A stretch of DNA of 64,000 bases from assembly GCA_947568835.1 (NCBI GenBank), contig CANOQG010000019.1, forward strand, positions 1 through 64,000, read 5' to 3'. The notes below the pieces were generated by a model, which worked only from the letters and a program-made list of their open reading frames with translations, was not told where the DNA came from and did not search any database. Shown here piece after piece: positions 1-10,982 of this stretch; within the stretch, counting starts at the first letter, position 1; every line of letters begins with the position of its first letter. The position numbers were made by a program, and so were the translations under genes. This DNA is from Protonemura montana (Eukaryota; Arthropoda; Insecta; Plecoptera; Nemouridae).

Positions 1-1561
1 AGCAATTAGCAGTAAGAGATGTGTTTGCATTTTCGAATCGAGCTTTAGCTGGATAATGGCGATTGACTAATTCGGAATGAGCTGTGTGTGCGCTCAGGGG
101 CGGATCTAAGACTCAAAAGGCTGTCAGCAAACCTTTCCAATGGGCCCTTGTTCGTAGGATGGGGGGGGGGGGGGGGGTTTATGCCAAAAATCCTAAACGG
201 CAATATATCCTATCAAGCATAAAATTCTTCTTAAACGTTCTATTTTGGCTACAATTTCTCATTCAGTAACTAGAAAAAATCCACCCTATACCCAGCAGTT
301 GTCTTTGTTCCATACCGTCGCGTTGCTTTGTCGGCGCTGACCGACAAAGGGTAGAAGCGCGATAAGCGAGTCGATGGTACTCCGAGTTCAATGGATATTC
401 AAGAGAATCCACGAATACGCTGCTAGCCAAGCTATAGACCTAACGTTACAAGTTACAGTTCGCAGGTTGAGTTATCTGCTGAAATTTCATAACATTTCTC
501 TATCACCGATGTCAACCATAGAAAATATTTCTCACATTTTTCGTATATAAGGTGCTCTTAACTAACTTTTAATTTCATCAAATGTGGCACGGTTGTACCA
601 CTGAGAATTTCCACCCACTCGTTGCTCCCGCTTGGTCGAAGCAAGCCATGTTTAATTTTTTTTTAATTAAATGATTTCGATTGATTCGGGTGACGGAGAC
701 AAAGTGGTCAATCACGATTTCGCGGCCACGGAGACCAATGCTCTGCCGTGGGGAAATTTAAAGAAATTCTTTTTTCTCCACGAGGGAAATGTTTCCGATC
801 TCGAGGTGGTTTTCAAAGTAAAGTTTTATTATGGATGCCGGTGCATAAGGAAATTGCAGCTAACAGCGCCAGCTCTTCAAATTTGAAAAGGTACTTGAAG
901 GTAAGAGTGAATGGCCAGAGAATTTTAACAATATATCCTAAACTTTTTCCGATAAACGGTAGGTAACGATATAAACATTATGAAATCTTAGTGGGACCCA
1001 ATCGGTGTTTTCAACGTAACTTCAAGTTCCCCGAGGTTTGAAATAGTTTGACACTTAGAACATTCGCGATTAAACGTAGGAAACACCATTACACGCCGAT
1101 ATGCGTGCATCATCTCGCTTTCAAGACTTTTCATGCTCAAATAATCTCCGTCAATGTTTACCTCAACGATTGATAAACACGTAACGATATTAAAAAGCGA
1201 GTAACCTACGATTGCATACGACAGTGGCTCCACTTAACGTGATGTTCCGAAAATCTGCATTTTTGTCGGTAAAGTAGTCATTTGGTGGCTATCTTTCACG
1301 CAGAGACTGTACCATTGACGTTGTTTCTTTACCTAGAACCTACACTCAACGGTTTTACTTTTATTGGTTTTATTGATCACATGATTTTTTTTCGAAAACG
1401 ATCTTTTAAACGATCTTGATCTTTTATAGAAACGAATTTGAATTTGATCGTAAAAAAAAACGATCGCGAACTTCGATCTTCGATCGCGATCGTTTTTTGA
1501 CGACGATCTTGATCTTTTTAAAAGATCGATTTCAAAACGATCTTCCCCAACTATGACCATC
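1..1561. other. Unassigned region without recognised gene
   Basis: No protein family was recognised in the short open frames here. A run of 17 G lies at 161-177. The motif CAGGGGCGGATCTAAG near 96 resembles the start of hAT-type elements, but no partner end was found. A GATC-rich palindromic patch at 1370-1545 is listed separately. Confidence 0.4.
1370..1545. repeat. GATC-rich palindromic AT-rich patch
   Basis: About 13 GATC tetranucleotides occur in roughly 175 bases, in runs of the form CGATCTT/TTGATCTTTT. A perfect 15-bp hairpin is seen with arms at 1455-1469 and 1484-1498 around a 14-base loop. Outer sequence is also partly self-complementary. It could be a small foldback or MITE relic; no target duplication was found. 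It lies immediately before a 5S-derived array. Confidence 0.55.
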
Positions 1562-2830
1562 ATACACACGACTAGTTCTATTTGGGAGAGAGGTTGGAGG
1601 GATGAAAGTTAAGCAACACTGTTCTGGGTCAGGTATTGGATGGAAAACCATTATACACATAACTAGTTCTGTTCGGGAGAGAGGTTGAAGGGTGAAAGTT
1701 AAGCAGCACTGCGCTGGGTCAGGTATTGGATGGGTGACCATAATTCACATGACCAGTTCTGTTCGTGAGAGAGATTGGAGGGATAAAAGTTAAGGAACAC
1801 TATGCGGGGTCAGGCATAGCATGGGTGACCATCGAACACACGGCCAGTTCTGTTCAGGAGAGAGGTTGGAGGGATGCAAGTTGAGCAACACTACGCTGGG
1901 TCAGGTATTGGATGGGTAACCGCCAGACCAGTTCTGTACGAGAGAGAGGTTGGAGGGATGAAAGTAATGCAACACTGCGCTGAGTCAGGTATTAGATGGG
2001 TGACCATCATACACATGACCAGTTCTGTCCGGAGGAGAGGTTGGAGGGATAAAAGTAAAGCAACACTGTTCTGAGTCAGGTATTGGATGGATAACCATTA
2101 TACACATAACTAGTTCTGTTCGGGAGAGAGGTTGGAGGGTGAAAGTTAAGCAGCACTACGCTGGGTCAGGTATTGGATGGGTGACTATCAAACACATGAC
2201 CAGTTCTGTTCGGGAGAGAGGTTGGAGGGATGCAAGTTAAGAAACAATACGCTGGGTCAAGTATTGAATGGGTAACCGCCAGACCAGTTCTGTACGGGAG
2301 AGAGGTTGGAGGGATGAAAGTAAAGCAACACTGCGCTGAGTCAGGTATTGGTCAGGTATTGGATGGGTGACCATCACACAAATGACCAGTTCTGTTAGGG
2401 AGAGAGGTTGGAGGGATGAAAGTTAAGCAACACTGCGCTGGGTCAGGTATTGGATGGATGACCATCATACACGTTACCAGTTCTGTTCGGAAGAAAGGTT
2501 GGAGGGTGAAAGTTAAGCAACACTGCCCAGAGTCGGGTATTGGATGGGTGAACATCATACACATGAACAGTTTTTTTCGGGAGAGAGGTTGGAGTGATGC
2601 AAGTTAAGCAACACTGTGCCGAGTCAGGTATTGGATGGGTGACTGCCACACAAATGACTAGTTCTGTTCAGAAGAGAGGTAAGAGGGATGAAAGTTAAGC
2701 TACACTGCGCTGAGTCAGGTATTGGATGGGTGACCATCATACACATGACCAGTTCTGTTATCGGGAGAGAGGTTGGATGGATGAATGTTAAACAACACTG
2801 GCTAGGTAAGGTATTGGATAGGTGACCACA
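1562..2830 (+). repeat. 5S rRNA-derived tandem array A (about 14 units of ~91 bp)
   Basis: About 14 head-to-tail units repeat every ~90-92 bases. Each has a core of the form GTTAAGCAACACTG, then GGTCAGGTATTGG, then ATGGGTGACC, followed by a spacer around CCAGTTCTGTTCGGGAGAG. The core matches the middle and 3' part of eukaryotic 5S rRNA, the stretch holding the A box, intermediate element and C box of the internal pol III promoter. The 5' third and the 3' end of 5S rRNA are absent, so these are not 5S genes. Open frames here are by-products of the repeat. The array recurs with differences at 50640-51690. Confidence 0.85.
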
Positions 2831-4272
2831 GAACTGTTTGGCGAGTTGTATACACTGGTCCTTGGGAAATCATCGAGGTTAAAGAGGAGTGAAGCTAAAA
2901 AATTATGTTTTAGTTTAACATTGGTTGCATTTAACATTGGCTCAGTTCTTTCAGATTCACTACGATCATATTCTAGCATTATATGTTTCCATGGTGCAAA
3001 CCAGCGCCTACTCTCAACGAACTTGACGGCTAAACTGCATGCAGCGGAGTTGTGTCGGGCATGAAATGAGTGTATAAAGAATTTGCACGCACCTTGTCTT
3101 CAAGCAGCTGACAGCGACACCAACTGTTGATATCTTCCCCTAACACAGGGGGTGTTAGCTACGCTCCCAGCTGTCTGGTTATCACCAACACCCCCCTCCC
3201 CTTCTCTCCTTCAGCAGCGTCACGTGGCGGCCATTGTTGACTCCCCTGCATCCTGCGTCCAGCGTCCTGCGTCCAGCGGCAGGCAAACACGGCACTTGAA
3301 ACTTTCACGGAGCACTTTGTCCTGCACTTAGTCCTGCACTTTGTCCTGCACTTTGTCCTGCACTTAGTCCTGCACTTTGTCCTGCACTTTGTCCTGCACT
3401 TAGTCCTGCACTTTGTCCTGCACTTTGTCCTGCCCTTAGTCCTGCACTTTGTCCGACGCTTTCCCCGAGTCCCTGCAAGAAAAAACAAACAATATTAGCT
3501 GATGTTGTAAATTAGGCGCTTGGAAATACCTCTAATTGTCTCAGATGCAGAGAAAAGCTGCCGACTCACTCAGTGTGGTACTGCAAGGGGGAGGATGCGG
3601 GATACAGACTTTAACTAACCCAAAATCTGCTTACAAACAAAACCTATTATCTCCACAAACAAAATAAGTACATAGATTCTGAAGTCCCTTCCTAGCTTTG
3701 TAGCTAGAATAAAAATATAAATGATAATTGAGTACGATAGCGTCTATATAGCGGTGCGTCGATGTCGAGCTGGCGTCGTGGCGTCGTGGCGGCTCACAAC
3801 TCAGGGGCAGTGTCCTTCAATACGCAGTCTGATGATCGGTGACTCACGTCCACTTGGTCTTGCGATGTTTGACTGTTACGTCTCCCTTCTTGCGTCCGCT
3901 CGGTTCACCGGCCTCGAGCAGTTTCTCCTGACACGTCTTGTCGCGTTCCCGACCTCGGGCTGACTCCCTGCTCCTTCGTTGGTCTTCCTCGCGCGTTCCT
4001 CAAGCTCCCCCTCCGGATTACACAACTCGTGACTCAGTCGACCAATCATTGGCTCGCATTTAGTTTGTGACCATATTTGGAGATGTTCGTCCACAGGGAT
4101 CCCCCAGGTCGCTACTAGCCACCGTACTCAAATATTCCTCTACTTTACATTTAATATGCATTGCAAATAATTGGGAGAGTCAGTTTGGAACAGATAGTAG
4201 GACCAGGACCGCACTGCGAGCGTCAGCACATTCCGCTGATAAATAGTCATTCAGTATCGCCACCTGGAGCTG
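2831..4272. repeat. Duplicated block, copy 1 (matches 51680-52993)
   Basis: This stretch is nearly identical, base for base, to 51680-52993. The main exceptions are the expanded 12-bp repeat at 3312-3455 and scattered substitutions. It contains no recognised protein; frames such as 2822-3064 and 3721-3963 recur in the other copy but match no family I know. It appears to be a segmental duplicate or part of a large composite repeat. Confidence 0.75.
3312..3455. repeat. 12-bp minisatellite (12 units)
   Basis: The 12-base unit GCACTTTGTCCT alternates with the variant GCACTTAGTCCT in the order T,A,T,T,A,T,T,A,T,T,A,T, giving a 36-base higher-order period. The corresponding place in the duplicate copy (near 52166) has a single unit, so the expansion happened in this copy or contracted in the other. 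The minus strand reads as a repeated CRTK peptide, which is a by-product of the repeat. Confidence 0.9.
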
Positions 4273-6267
4273 AAGGATATGCTACAGCGATTATTTTTGA
4301 TTATAATCATCTAATCCTCTCCATCGATTCACAATGCAACATTTCGCTACAATTTCACATCTTTTGTTCACAGCTGCCGTATCGTTTAGCCTAAAAATAT
4401 GATTCAAAATTCTTTGGATAGGTGCATGTGTTCTCCTACCGCCCTGTACGTTTCAATCGATTCCAATCAATATTCTTTATGCAATTGACCGAAGAAGAAG
4501 AGACTGTTTTTCAGCTTATGCCAAGATTGCCACGAAACGACTTGAGCTACAAACTTGAAATTAAACACTTATGTTGTTGACACAGAAACCATGTTTTGTG
4601 CCCACGACTTTCTCGAAATTCGATTTGGTTCACACATAAATGCATTTTATATTTTTTTATCAAAATTGCTGATATCTTTTTTCGGAGTGCAAACTTCGTA
4701 TAAAAACGAAGACCGAACACTAGATTATGTAAATATTTGTTTTGAAAAAAATCACGAACGCTCTATCTTTAATGAGCTAGGCGGTACACGAGCATTACCT
4801 AATTGTAAACATAGAGGTGAATCGATGCAATTCTCTGTCCAAAAACTGCTAGTTTTTCCCCTGTCGCGGCTGTCGAAGCAGCGTTATCGCATTCGAATTC
4901 CTAGCGCACGACGGAAATAGCTCAGGATTATAATAATTGCCGAGCGACTGCAGTGACTGAGCGAGCAACACATTCAATCCTTCCAGATTCAGAGGCTGCC
5001 CGAGTCTTGAGAAATATCATCGGCAAAATTTAGCGTCAACTTGTGCGGCATAATGGGATGGCAGTGGTCTGTTCAATTACTAACTTCATGCCTAATGTCG
5101 TCATGATACGTAAAATCCAATGAAAACGTTTGGACTTTCGGCCTGTTAGACTATTCAAATTGCCGGTCTTTCATTAGCGCCATGTGCATACAGTTTTGGT
5201 GCTGCGTGGTTCAATAAGAAATCAATAAAAAATAGTAATAAGTATAGAAAGGGTGATTTCTTGTTCCCTGCTTTGTTGTATATTTTCATTATTAATTACA
5301 CCGTTAATTAGTTCAATTTCTTGCACCGATAAGTTCAGTTTGGTACGGAAAGAATATTGTCACAATGCACCTCAGAGCGATGTCATGAACGAGTTTTCTT
5401 AGCTATAAATCGTACACGCGATATGTCAAATCTAGTCGGCTGCTTATTTCGGCAAGTAAAATGCTTGCTACTGAACTGAATTGTAATACCATATTGCCGC
5501 CCGATAAACTCGGTGGATATCGCTTATAAAAACACGTTTGGAAGTCGCTGGGAGCCTCTCATTGCATAAATTCACGATCATGACCATGTCACATTGAAAT
5601 TGTTGGGTGAGAAATTATGTCAAATCGCTAAATCTGGGGCTAGGATGTCGATCAAAAAAGATTTCCGCATAGACAATTTCGGAAAGTAATGTGGATTGTT
5701 TCAAATTTCGGAAATCGATCAAATGATAGGTACTTTGACTTGGCGGGTGCTTATCTCATTGTTGATTTTCTTGGAATTCCCGCATTACTAGGTTTTATAA
5801 TAATATCGCCAGGCGATTACGATGGTTTGGCGAGATGGAGCACGAGCAGCCCAGTGATCTTGCTGGTTGATCACGGTAAATTGATGCTAGAGAGGGAAGT
5901 TTCAACATTAGAACAAAAATTTAAACTGATTTGAAATCAAGTCTCAGAGCCGAATGTTATGGTGCTTTAAAAAATTTCAAAATTCAATTATTAGCATCAG
6001 ATGGATTTTTGAGTTAAATGGCGCTGGTATTAGCGATTCTCGGAACATTTTTATCGTAAATCGGCTTATACATTCAGTATCATATGGTTCCCAATCAAAT
6101 CTCCAGACGCATAGCTAGACACCCACGTGATACACTCCCCTTGTGTCAAGGTAGAAAATGTGTGGAAAGGGAAAATGCACACCGCGTCCCGTATTACTCC
6201 CCCGGATGCGTTTAACACTGCCCTCTATACAAGTAATGAACTAAATATTCAAAGCTGTGGCGGGTTC
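4273..6267. other. 2-kb segment present here, absent from duplicate copy
   Basis: The duplicate at 52.99 kb passes directly from sequence matching 4272 to sequence matching 6268. These 1,995 bases are therefore either an insertion here or a deletion there. No terminal repeats or clean target duplication were found at the junctions. About 5470-5640 matches 47800-48000 in inverse orientation, so the segment holds an older dispersed repeat. No protein family was recognised. Confidence 0.6.
4555..4920 (+). CDS. Hypothetical open frame, unrecognised
   Basis: A 121-codon frame lies inside the 2-kb segment that is missing from the duplicate copy. The first codon is not ATG (TTG-type), so the natural start is uncertain. 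There is no recognisable domain; the middle has a hydrophobic stretch and the C-terminus is basic. It could be a chance frame or a relic of an inserted element. Nothing in the neighbourhood suggests a function. Confidence 0.15.
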   Translation: MKLNTYVVDTETMFCAHDFLEIRFGSHINAFYIFLSKLLISFFGVQTSYKNEDRTLDYVNICFEKNHERSIFNELGGTRALPNCKHRGESMQFSVQKLLVFPLSRLSKQRYRIRIPSARRK

Positions 6268-6476
6268 TTAACCATGGGGCAATTTGCAAACAGAGGCAAG
6301 AACGCTGGCGCCCCAACGGAGACTTATCAGAGATATTTCACAGACGCACGTGGCTAGAAGCCTGTGACCCAATATGTGCATTTCACAATGTAAACAAATG
6401 ACACATCCATGCAAATGTTGGTACCAATAAGATCTGATAGCAGCAATTCATGGATCATGTTCATCAAGTGTCAAAT
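6268..6476. repeat. Duplicated block leading into the 41-bp satellite
   Basis: About 200 bases ahead of the satellite match 52994-53205 almost exactly, so the block and its satellite were copied together. No gene is seen. Confidence 0.7.
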
Positions 6477-7347
6477 GATCCAGCCAGCTGATCTCAAATA
6501 ACCTGGATAGAGCATAGGATCCAGCCAGCTGATATCAAATAACCTGGATAGAGCATAGGATCCAGCCATCTGATCTCAAATAACCTGAATCGAGCATAGG
6601 TTCCAGCCAGCTGATCTCAAATAACCTGGATAGAGCATAGGATCCAGCCAGCTGATCTCAAATAACCTAGATAAAGCTTAGGATCCAGCCATCTGATCTC
6701 AAATAACCTGAATCGAGCATAGGTTCCAGCCAGCTGATCTCAAATAACCTGGATAGAGCATAGGATCCAGCCAGCTGATCTCAAATAACCTAGATAAAGC
6801 TTAGGATCCAGCCATCTGATCTCAAATAACCTGAATCGAGCATAGGTTCCAGCCAGCTGATCTTAAATAACCTGGATAGAGCATAGGATCCAGCCAGCTG
6901 ATCTCAAATAACCTGGATAGAGAATAGGATCCAGCCAGCTGATCTCAAATAACATGGATAGAACATAGGATCCAGCCAGCTGATCTCAAATAACCTGGAT
7001 AGAACATAGGATCCAGCCAGCTGATCTCAAATAATGTGGATAGAGCATAGGATCCAGCCAGCTGATCTCAAATAACCCGGATATAACATAGGATCCAGTC
7101 AGCTGATCTCAAATAACCTGGATAGAGAATAGGATCCAGCCAGCTGATCTCAAATAACATGGATAGATCATAGGATCCAGTCAGCTGATCTCAAATAACC
7201 TGGATAGAGCATATGATCCAGCAAGCTGATCTCAAATAACCTGGATAGAACATAGGATCCAGCCAGCTGATCTCAAATAAACTGGATATAACATAGGATC
7301 CAGCCAGCTGATCTCAAATAACATGGATAGAGCATAGGATCCAGCCA
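6477..7347. repeat. 41-bp satellite array 1 (about 21 units)
   Basis: The 41-base unit begins GATCCAGCCAGCTGATCTCA, continues AATAACCTGGATAGAGC and ends ATAG. Between about 6560 and 6880 three variant monomers recur as a 123-base higher-order unit: one with CATCTG/CTGAATCGAG, one with a TTCC start, and one with CTAGATAAAGC. The unit has few stops in minus frames, so repeated peptides such as GYLRSAGWILCSIQVI can be read, but there is no sign that they are expressed. Confidence 0.9.
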
Positions 7348-7446
7348 GTAAAAAATATGGGATTGTTGAGATGACTTTACATCTACGGTTGTATATTTGA
7401 CAAAGAACCACGATGGTGAGAAACTTACCACGTGGTTTAGTAGTAG

Positions 7447-7803
7447 ATCCAGCTTGATGACAGGATGTTGTCTCCAAGATCTCCCAGCTCGATGACAGGA
7501 TGTTGTCTCCAAGATCTCTCAGCTCGATGACAGGATGTTGTCTCCAAGATCTCCCAGCTCGATGACAGGATGTTGTCTCCAAGATCTCCCAGCTCGATGA
7601 CAGGATGTTGTCTCCAAGATCTCCCAGCTTGATGACAGGATGTTGTCTCCAAGATCTCCCAGCTTGATGACAGGATGTTGTCTCCAAGATCTCCCAGCTC
7701 GATGACAGGATGTTGTCTCCAAGATCTCCCAGCTTGATGACAGGATGTTGTCTCCAAGATCTCCCAGCTTGATGACAGGATGTTGTCTCCAAGATCTCCC
7801 AGT
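7447..7803. repeat. 35-bp minisatellite (about 10 units)
   Basis: Ten near-identical 35-base units carry the core GATGACAGGATGTTGTCTCC followed by AAGATCTCCCAGCT. Units differ mainly at C/T in AGCTCGATG versus AGCTTGATG. All three minus-strand frames remain open across the array because 35 is not a multiple of three and the unit has no stop on that strand. The resulting overlapping frames (7232-7860) are judged repeat by-products. Confidence 0.9.
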
Positions 7804-9374
7804 TTTGATTGAGTGCTGTCTCTCAACATTGAAGTCCACCTTGCAATGAAACAACGTCATTAGTCACACAGTCAGGTGCCCCAGAATGGACCACGGCCAA
7901 GACAAGGGAGGGATTCAACTGACCGTGGCAACATAAATTGTCTGCCAATAGATCGACTGCCAGCGCCAGGGCTTAGAGCTTGCAACGCCCCAAGTATTTT
8001 ATTATTAGGAACACTATTAATCGCTCATAATTTGGTGCCAGAATGGGAATTGGAACCCTGATCTCCACACGTGGTTATAATCACCTAAAGAGTTTCACAT
8101 ATTTGAGAGAGTAGCTGTGTTCATGATACTCCAATACTCGCCCAATGCAAGCGACGAGGAAGAGAGAATTTATTGAATTGTTGAATAAATAACTTGATAT
8201 TAGAGTTGATTGTACACTGCAGTAGACAAGTGAACCACGAGGTATTTGACCCTGCTAGGGTAGACTAACATGGTAATAAAATTAAATGACAACGCCCGCG
8301 AGTTGCAGATAGTGAACGCAATTCTAGTCGTTAGAGCGAAGATGATGATACCAGCCGGAATATTGTTTTAAAATTACATAACATTTGAATAAACAAGGAG
8401 TAGCAGAATGAAATCATGGAACATTCCTCATAGATAATATGAACTACTAACTAGAACAAGATATTTGCTGTAAGCCAAACCAATCAAGAGATGACAAGCT
8501 TCATACAATAGCACGCACGTGTTGGTCAATGCATGATGCTATCATGAACTAGACACACTAAAATAACGTTCTTGGTTAGTATCAACAGGTGAATTAATTC
8601 TGATTTATTAAAATGTCTGGCAAATGATTCTCCTTCGAATGAGAGCAGACGTGTGATAGTATTGCTACTTAATACACGAGACTTGTCTGGTGGTCAGAGG
8701 CATGTCGGTACATACTTTACATGGCAAGCACTGAACACGAGCAACGATACAAGTACTGAATTACTACACATGTTCTCGTGGTCATACTAATTTATTCGCG
8801 AATAAAATGTATCCCCTGTGCTCGGCTGGTAATAATATCGAGTTAAAAAGCGCCATGCAATGAAACCACGCTTTGAATTAAACTCAGTGCACGAGTAGAA
8901 GTAAAGCTTTAAAGAAGATGTTGGTTTGTGAAATTAGTCTTACCGTTGGTTACAGCTATGTGAGCGACCCTTCCCTTCCCGCGCGTAGCAAACTAGTCCC
9001 AGTGTTCTCGATCGTTCTAAAACGTTGTTACACTACGTGCTACACTAGCGCAGCGGCGAGTGTTTCTCGTATTGTCAGTTGTAAAGAGCGCCAAGAGAGT
9101 GCGCTCGCGGCCCTGAAAACAAGCCATAGAAGCTTCTCAAAATAAGGCAGCAATAATAAGGCATGAAAAAATCATAGAATTTAACCCATTCCACAGTTTC
9201 TGCATAAATATATAATTATTATAACCACGACAAACACGATTATACAATCGTTTAAACACATTGGGGTCTCTTCTGAAAGTTCCTCATTACATCCAAAAAC
9301 ACTCGACGTTGTTATGAATGGGAATAATCAAGCGACGTCTTCAATTCTCGTAAGCTTACCTACCTGAGTGAGGT
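7804..9374. other. No recognised gene
   Basis: I see only short frames without family resemblance, including 7876-8061 and 8918-9145. There are no strong tandem repeats and no paired inverted ends. It is the longest stretch in the first 10 kb that does not obviously recur elsewhere in the window. Confidence 0.4.
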
Positions 9375-9769
9375 GGATGCAATTCGACATGCCTAGAGGT
9401 TGAAGGGATAAGAATAAAACCACACTGCGCAGGGTCAGGTCATGGTCACCCATCCAATACCTGACCCAGTGCAGTGTTGCTAACTTCCATCCCCCCCAAC
9501 CTCTCTCCCGATCCGAACTGGTCATGTGTTTGATGGTCACCCATCCAATACCTGGCCCAGCGCAGTGTTGCTTAACTTTCATCCCTCCAACCTCTCTCCC
9601 GATCCGAACTGGTCATGTGTTTGATGGTCACCCATCCAATACCTGGCCCAGCGCAGTGTTGCTTAACTTTCATCCCTCCAACCTCTTTCCCGAACAGAAC
9701 AAGTCATGTGTACGATGGTCACCCATCCAATACCTGAACTAGCGCAGTGTTGCTTAACTCACTGATCAT
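9375..9769 (-). repeat. 5S-derived array B, minus orientation with head-to-head junction
   Basis: From about 9445 to 9760 roughly four 5S-derived units run on the minus strand, read here as GGTCACCCATCCAATACCTG. At 9390-9440 a plus-oriented piece beginning with CCTAGAGGTTGAAGGGATAA meets them head to head. The same edge sequence starts array G near 48390, so it is probably a true boundary of the repeat family. Confidence 0.75.
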
Positions 9770-9852
9770 CAGATCAACACGATCTGAACCCACGCCCTCC
9801 GAGGAGGACTGCGACCTGAACGCAGCGCCTTAGACCGCTCGGCCATCCTGAC
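9770..9852 (-). pseudogene. tRNA-Leu(CAG)-like head, 3' end degenerate
   Basis: Read on the minus strand, the sequence starts GTCAGGATGGCCGAGCGG and continues through a normal Leu-type D arm, anticodon arm (CAG, complementary to 9816-9818) and a long variable arm. An A-box match (TGGCCGAGCGG) is intact. The T arm begins GTGGGTTCAGATC but the following bases do not close the T stem or the acceptor stem. Sequence runs directly into 5S-derived units in the same orientation. It may be the head of a composite tRNA/5S SINE or a decayed tRNA gene. Confidence 0.7.
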
Positions 9853-10054
9853 TTAATGGTGATGTGATATATAATTTTGTACAATCACTGACCAGATATG
9901 TATAAATAGAAATGAGGGCCTAATTTAGAACCAGCAGCATAGCGAATGTGCTTTCAAAAAAGGGCAAATAAAAAAAATATATGATTTTATAGGAAATAAA
10001 AACTAGCCTCGTTGATGTATGCAATATTGCAAGAGAAAATAAAATTCAAAAAGA

Positions 10055-10125
10055 TGCATTGGCTGGGAATCGAACCCGGGCCGCTTGCGTGGCAGGCGAG
10101 CATTCTACCACTGAACCACCGCTGC
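10055..10125 (-). tRNA. tRNA-Gly(GCC)-like gene, probably pseudogene
   Basis: The minus strand gives a 71-base cloverleaf-like sequence with anticodon GCC in the loop CTGCCAC and a good B box (GGTTCGATTCC). The acceptor stem has two mismatches: GCAGCGG against CCAATGC, where functional tRNA-Gly has complementary bases. The anticodon stem and T stem each carry a further C-A mismatch. These four defects suggest a pseudogene or tRNA-derived repeat, although the sequence is otherwise close to a real tRNA-Gly. Confidence 0.65.
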
Positions 10126-10404
10126 AGATATAAGATAGTCAGGCAGTAACTCATCTTGCCAGTTGGGATTATTTCCTCTGACTGATAGGGACATTAACCA
10201 ATCTAATCTAAATAATAATTAAAGTACTATTTTTGCAGTGTTTTTTGGTTTTCTGGCATTTCCACTAGGGAGATTGGGGCGTCGTTCTCCCTTGGGGCGT
10301 CGTTCTCACTGGGGGCGTCGTTCTCGATTGGGGCTTTGTACTCACTGGGGGCGTCGTGACCCTCGGGGGCGTTCTGCGCGGAAAGCTAGTTCACTCGTAC
10401 GCGA

Positions 10405-10982
10405 GTTTCGCGAGGTTAGAGGGATGCAAGTTAAGAAACACTGCGCTGAGTTAGGTATTGGATGAGTGACCATCATACAAATTACCAGTTCTGTTCGGGA
10501 GAGAGGTTGGAGGAATGAAAGTTAAGCAACACAGCGCTGGGTCAGGTATTGGATGGTTGACCATCATACACATGACCAGTTCTGTTCAGGAGAGAGGTTG
10601 GAGGGATGAAAGTTAAGCAACACTGCGCTTGGTCAGGTATTGGATGGGTAACTGCCATACAATTGACCAGTTCTGTTCGGGAGAGAGGTTGGAGGGATGA
10701 AAGTTAAGCAACACTGAGCTGGGTCAGGTATTGGATGGGTGACCATCATACACTTGACAAGTTCTGTTCGGGAGAGAGGTTGGAGGGATGAAAGTTGAGA
10801 AACACTGTGCTGAGTCAGGTATTGGATGGGTGACTATCAAACACAATATGACCAGTTCTGTTCGGGGGACAGGATGAAAGATTTAAGTTAAGTAACACTG
10901 CGCTGGATCAGGTATTGGATGGGTGACTACATACACATGACCAGTTCTGTTCGGGAGAGAGGTTGGAGGGATGAAAGTTAAG
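10405..10982 (+). repeat. 5S-derived array C (about 6 units)
   Basis: Six to seven ~91-base units with the GTTAAGCAAC and TTGGATGGGTGACC cores. The last unit stops in GATGAAAGTTAAGGCCC, where a dispersed repeat starting CCCGTCATTCCCGCGGG begins. The same junction is present at 42523, so array and following sequence were duplicated as one block. Confidence 0.85.

Noticed and set aside
1532..2649. Overlapping open frames on both strands giving peptides like HPIPDPAQCCLTFIPP
   Set aside because: They are translations of the 5S-derived tandem units; the same peptides recur at every array in whichever frame happens to be open.
1562..2830. Genuine 5S rRNA gene cluster
   Set aside because: Units lack the 5' third and the 3' end of 5S rRNA and no pol III T-run follows the core, so functional 5S RNA is not expected.
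3159..3488. Basic protein with repeated CRTK
   Set aside because: It is the minus-strand reading of the 12-bp minisatellite; the paralogous copy lacks the repeats.
6477..7347. CRISPR-like array
   Set aside because: Repeats are contiguous 41-bp monomers with no unique spacers, and the context is eukaryotic.
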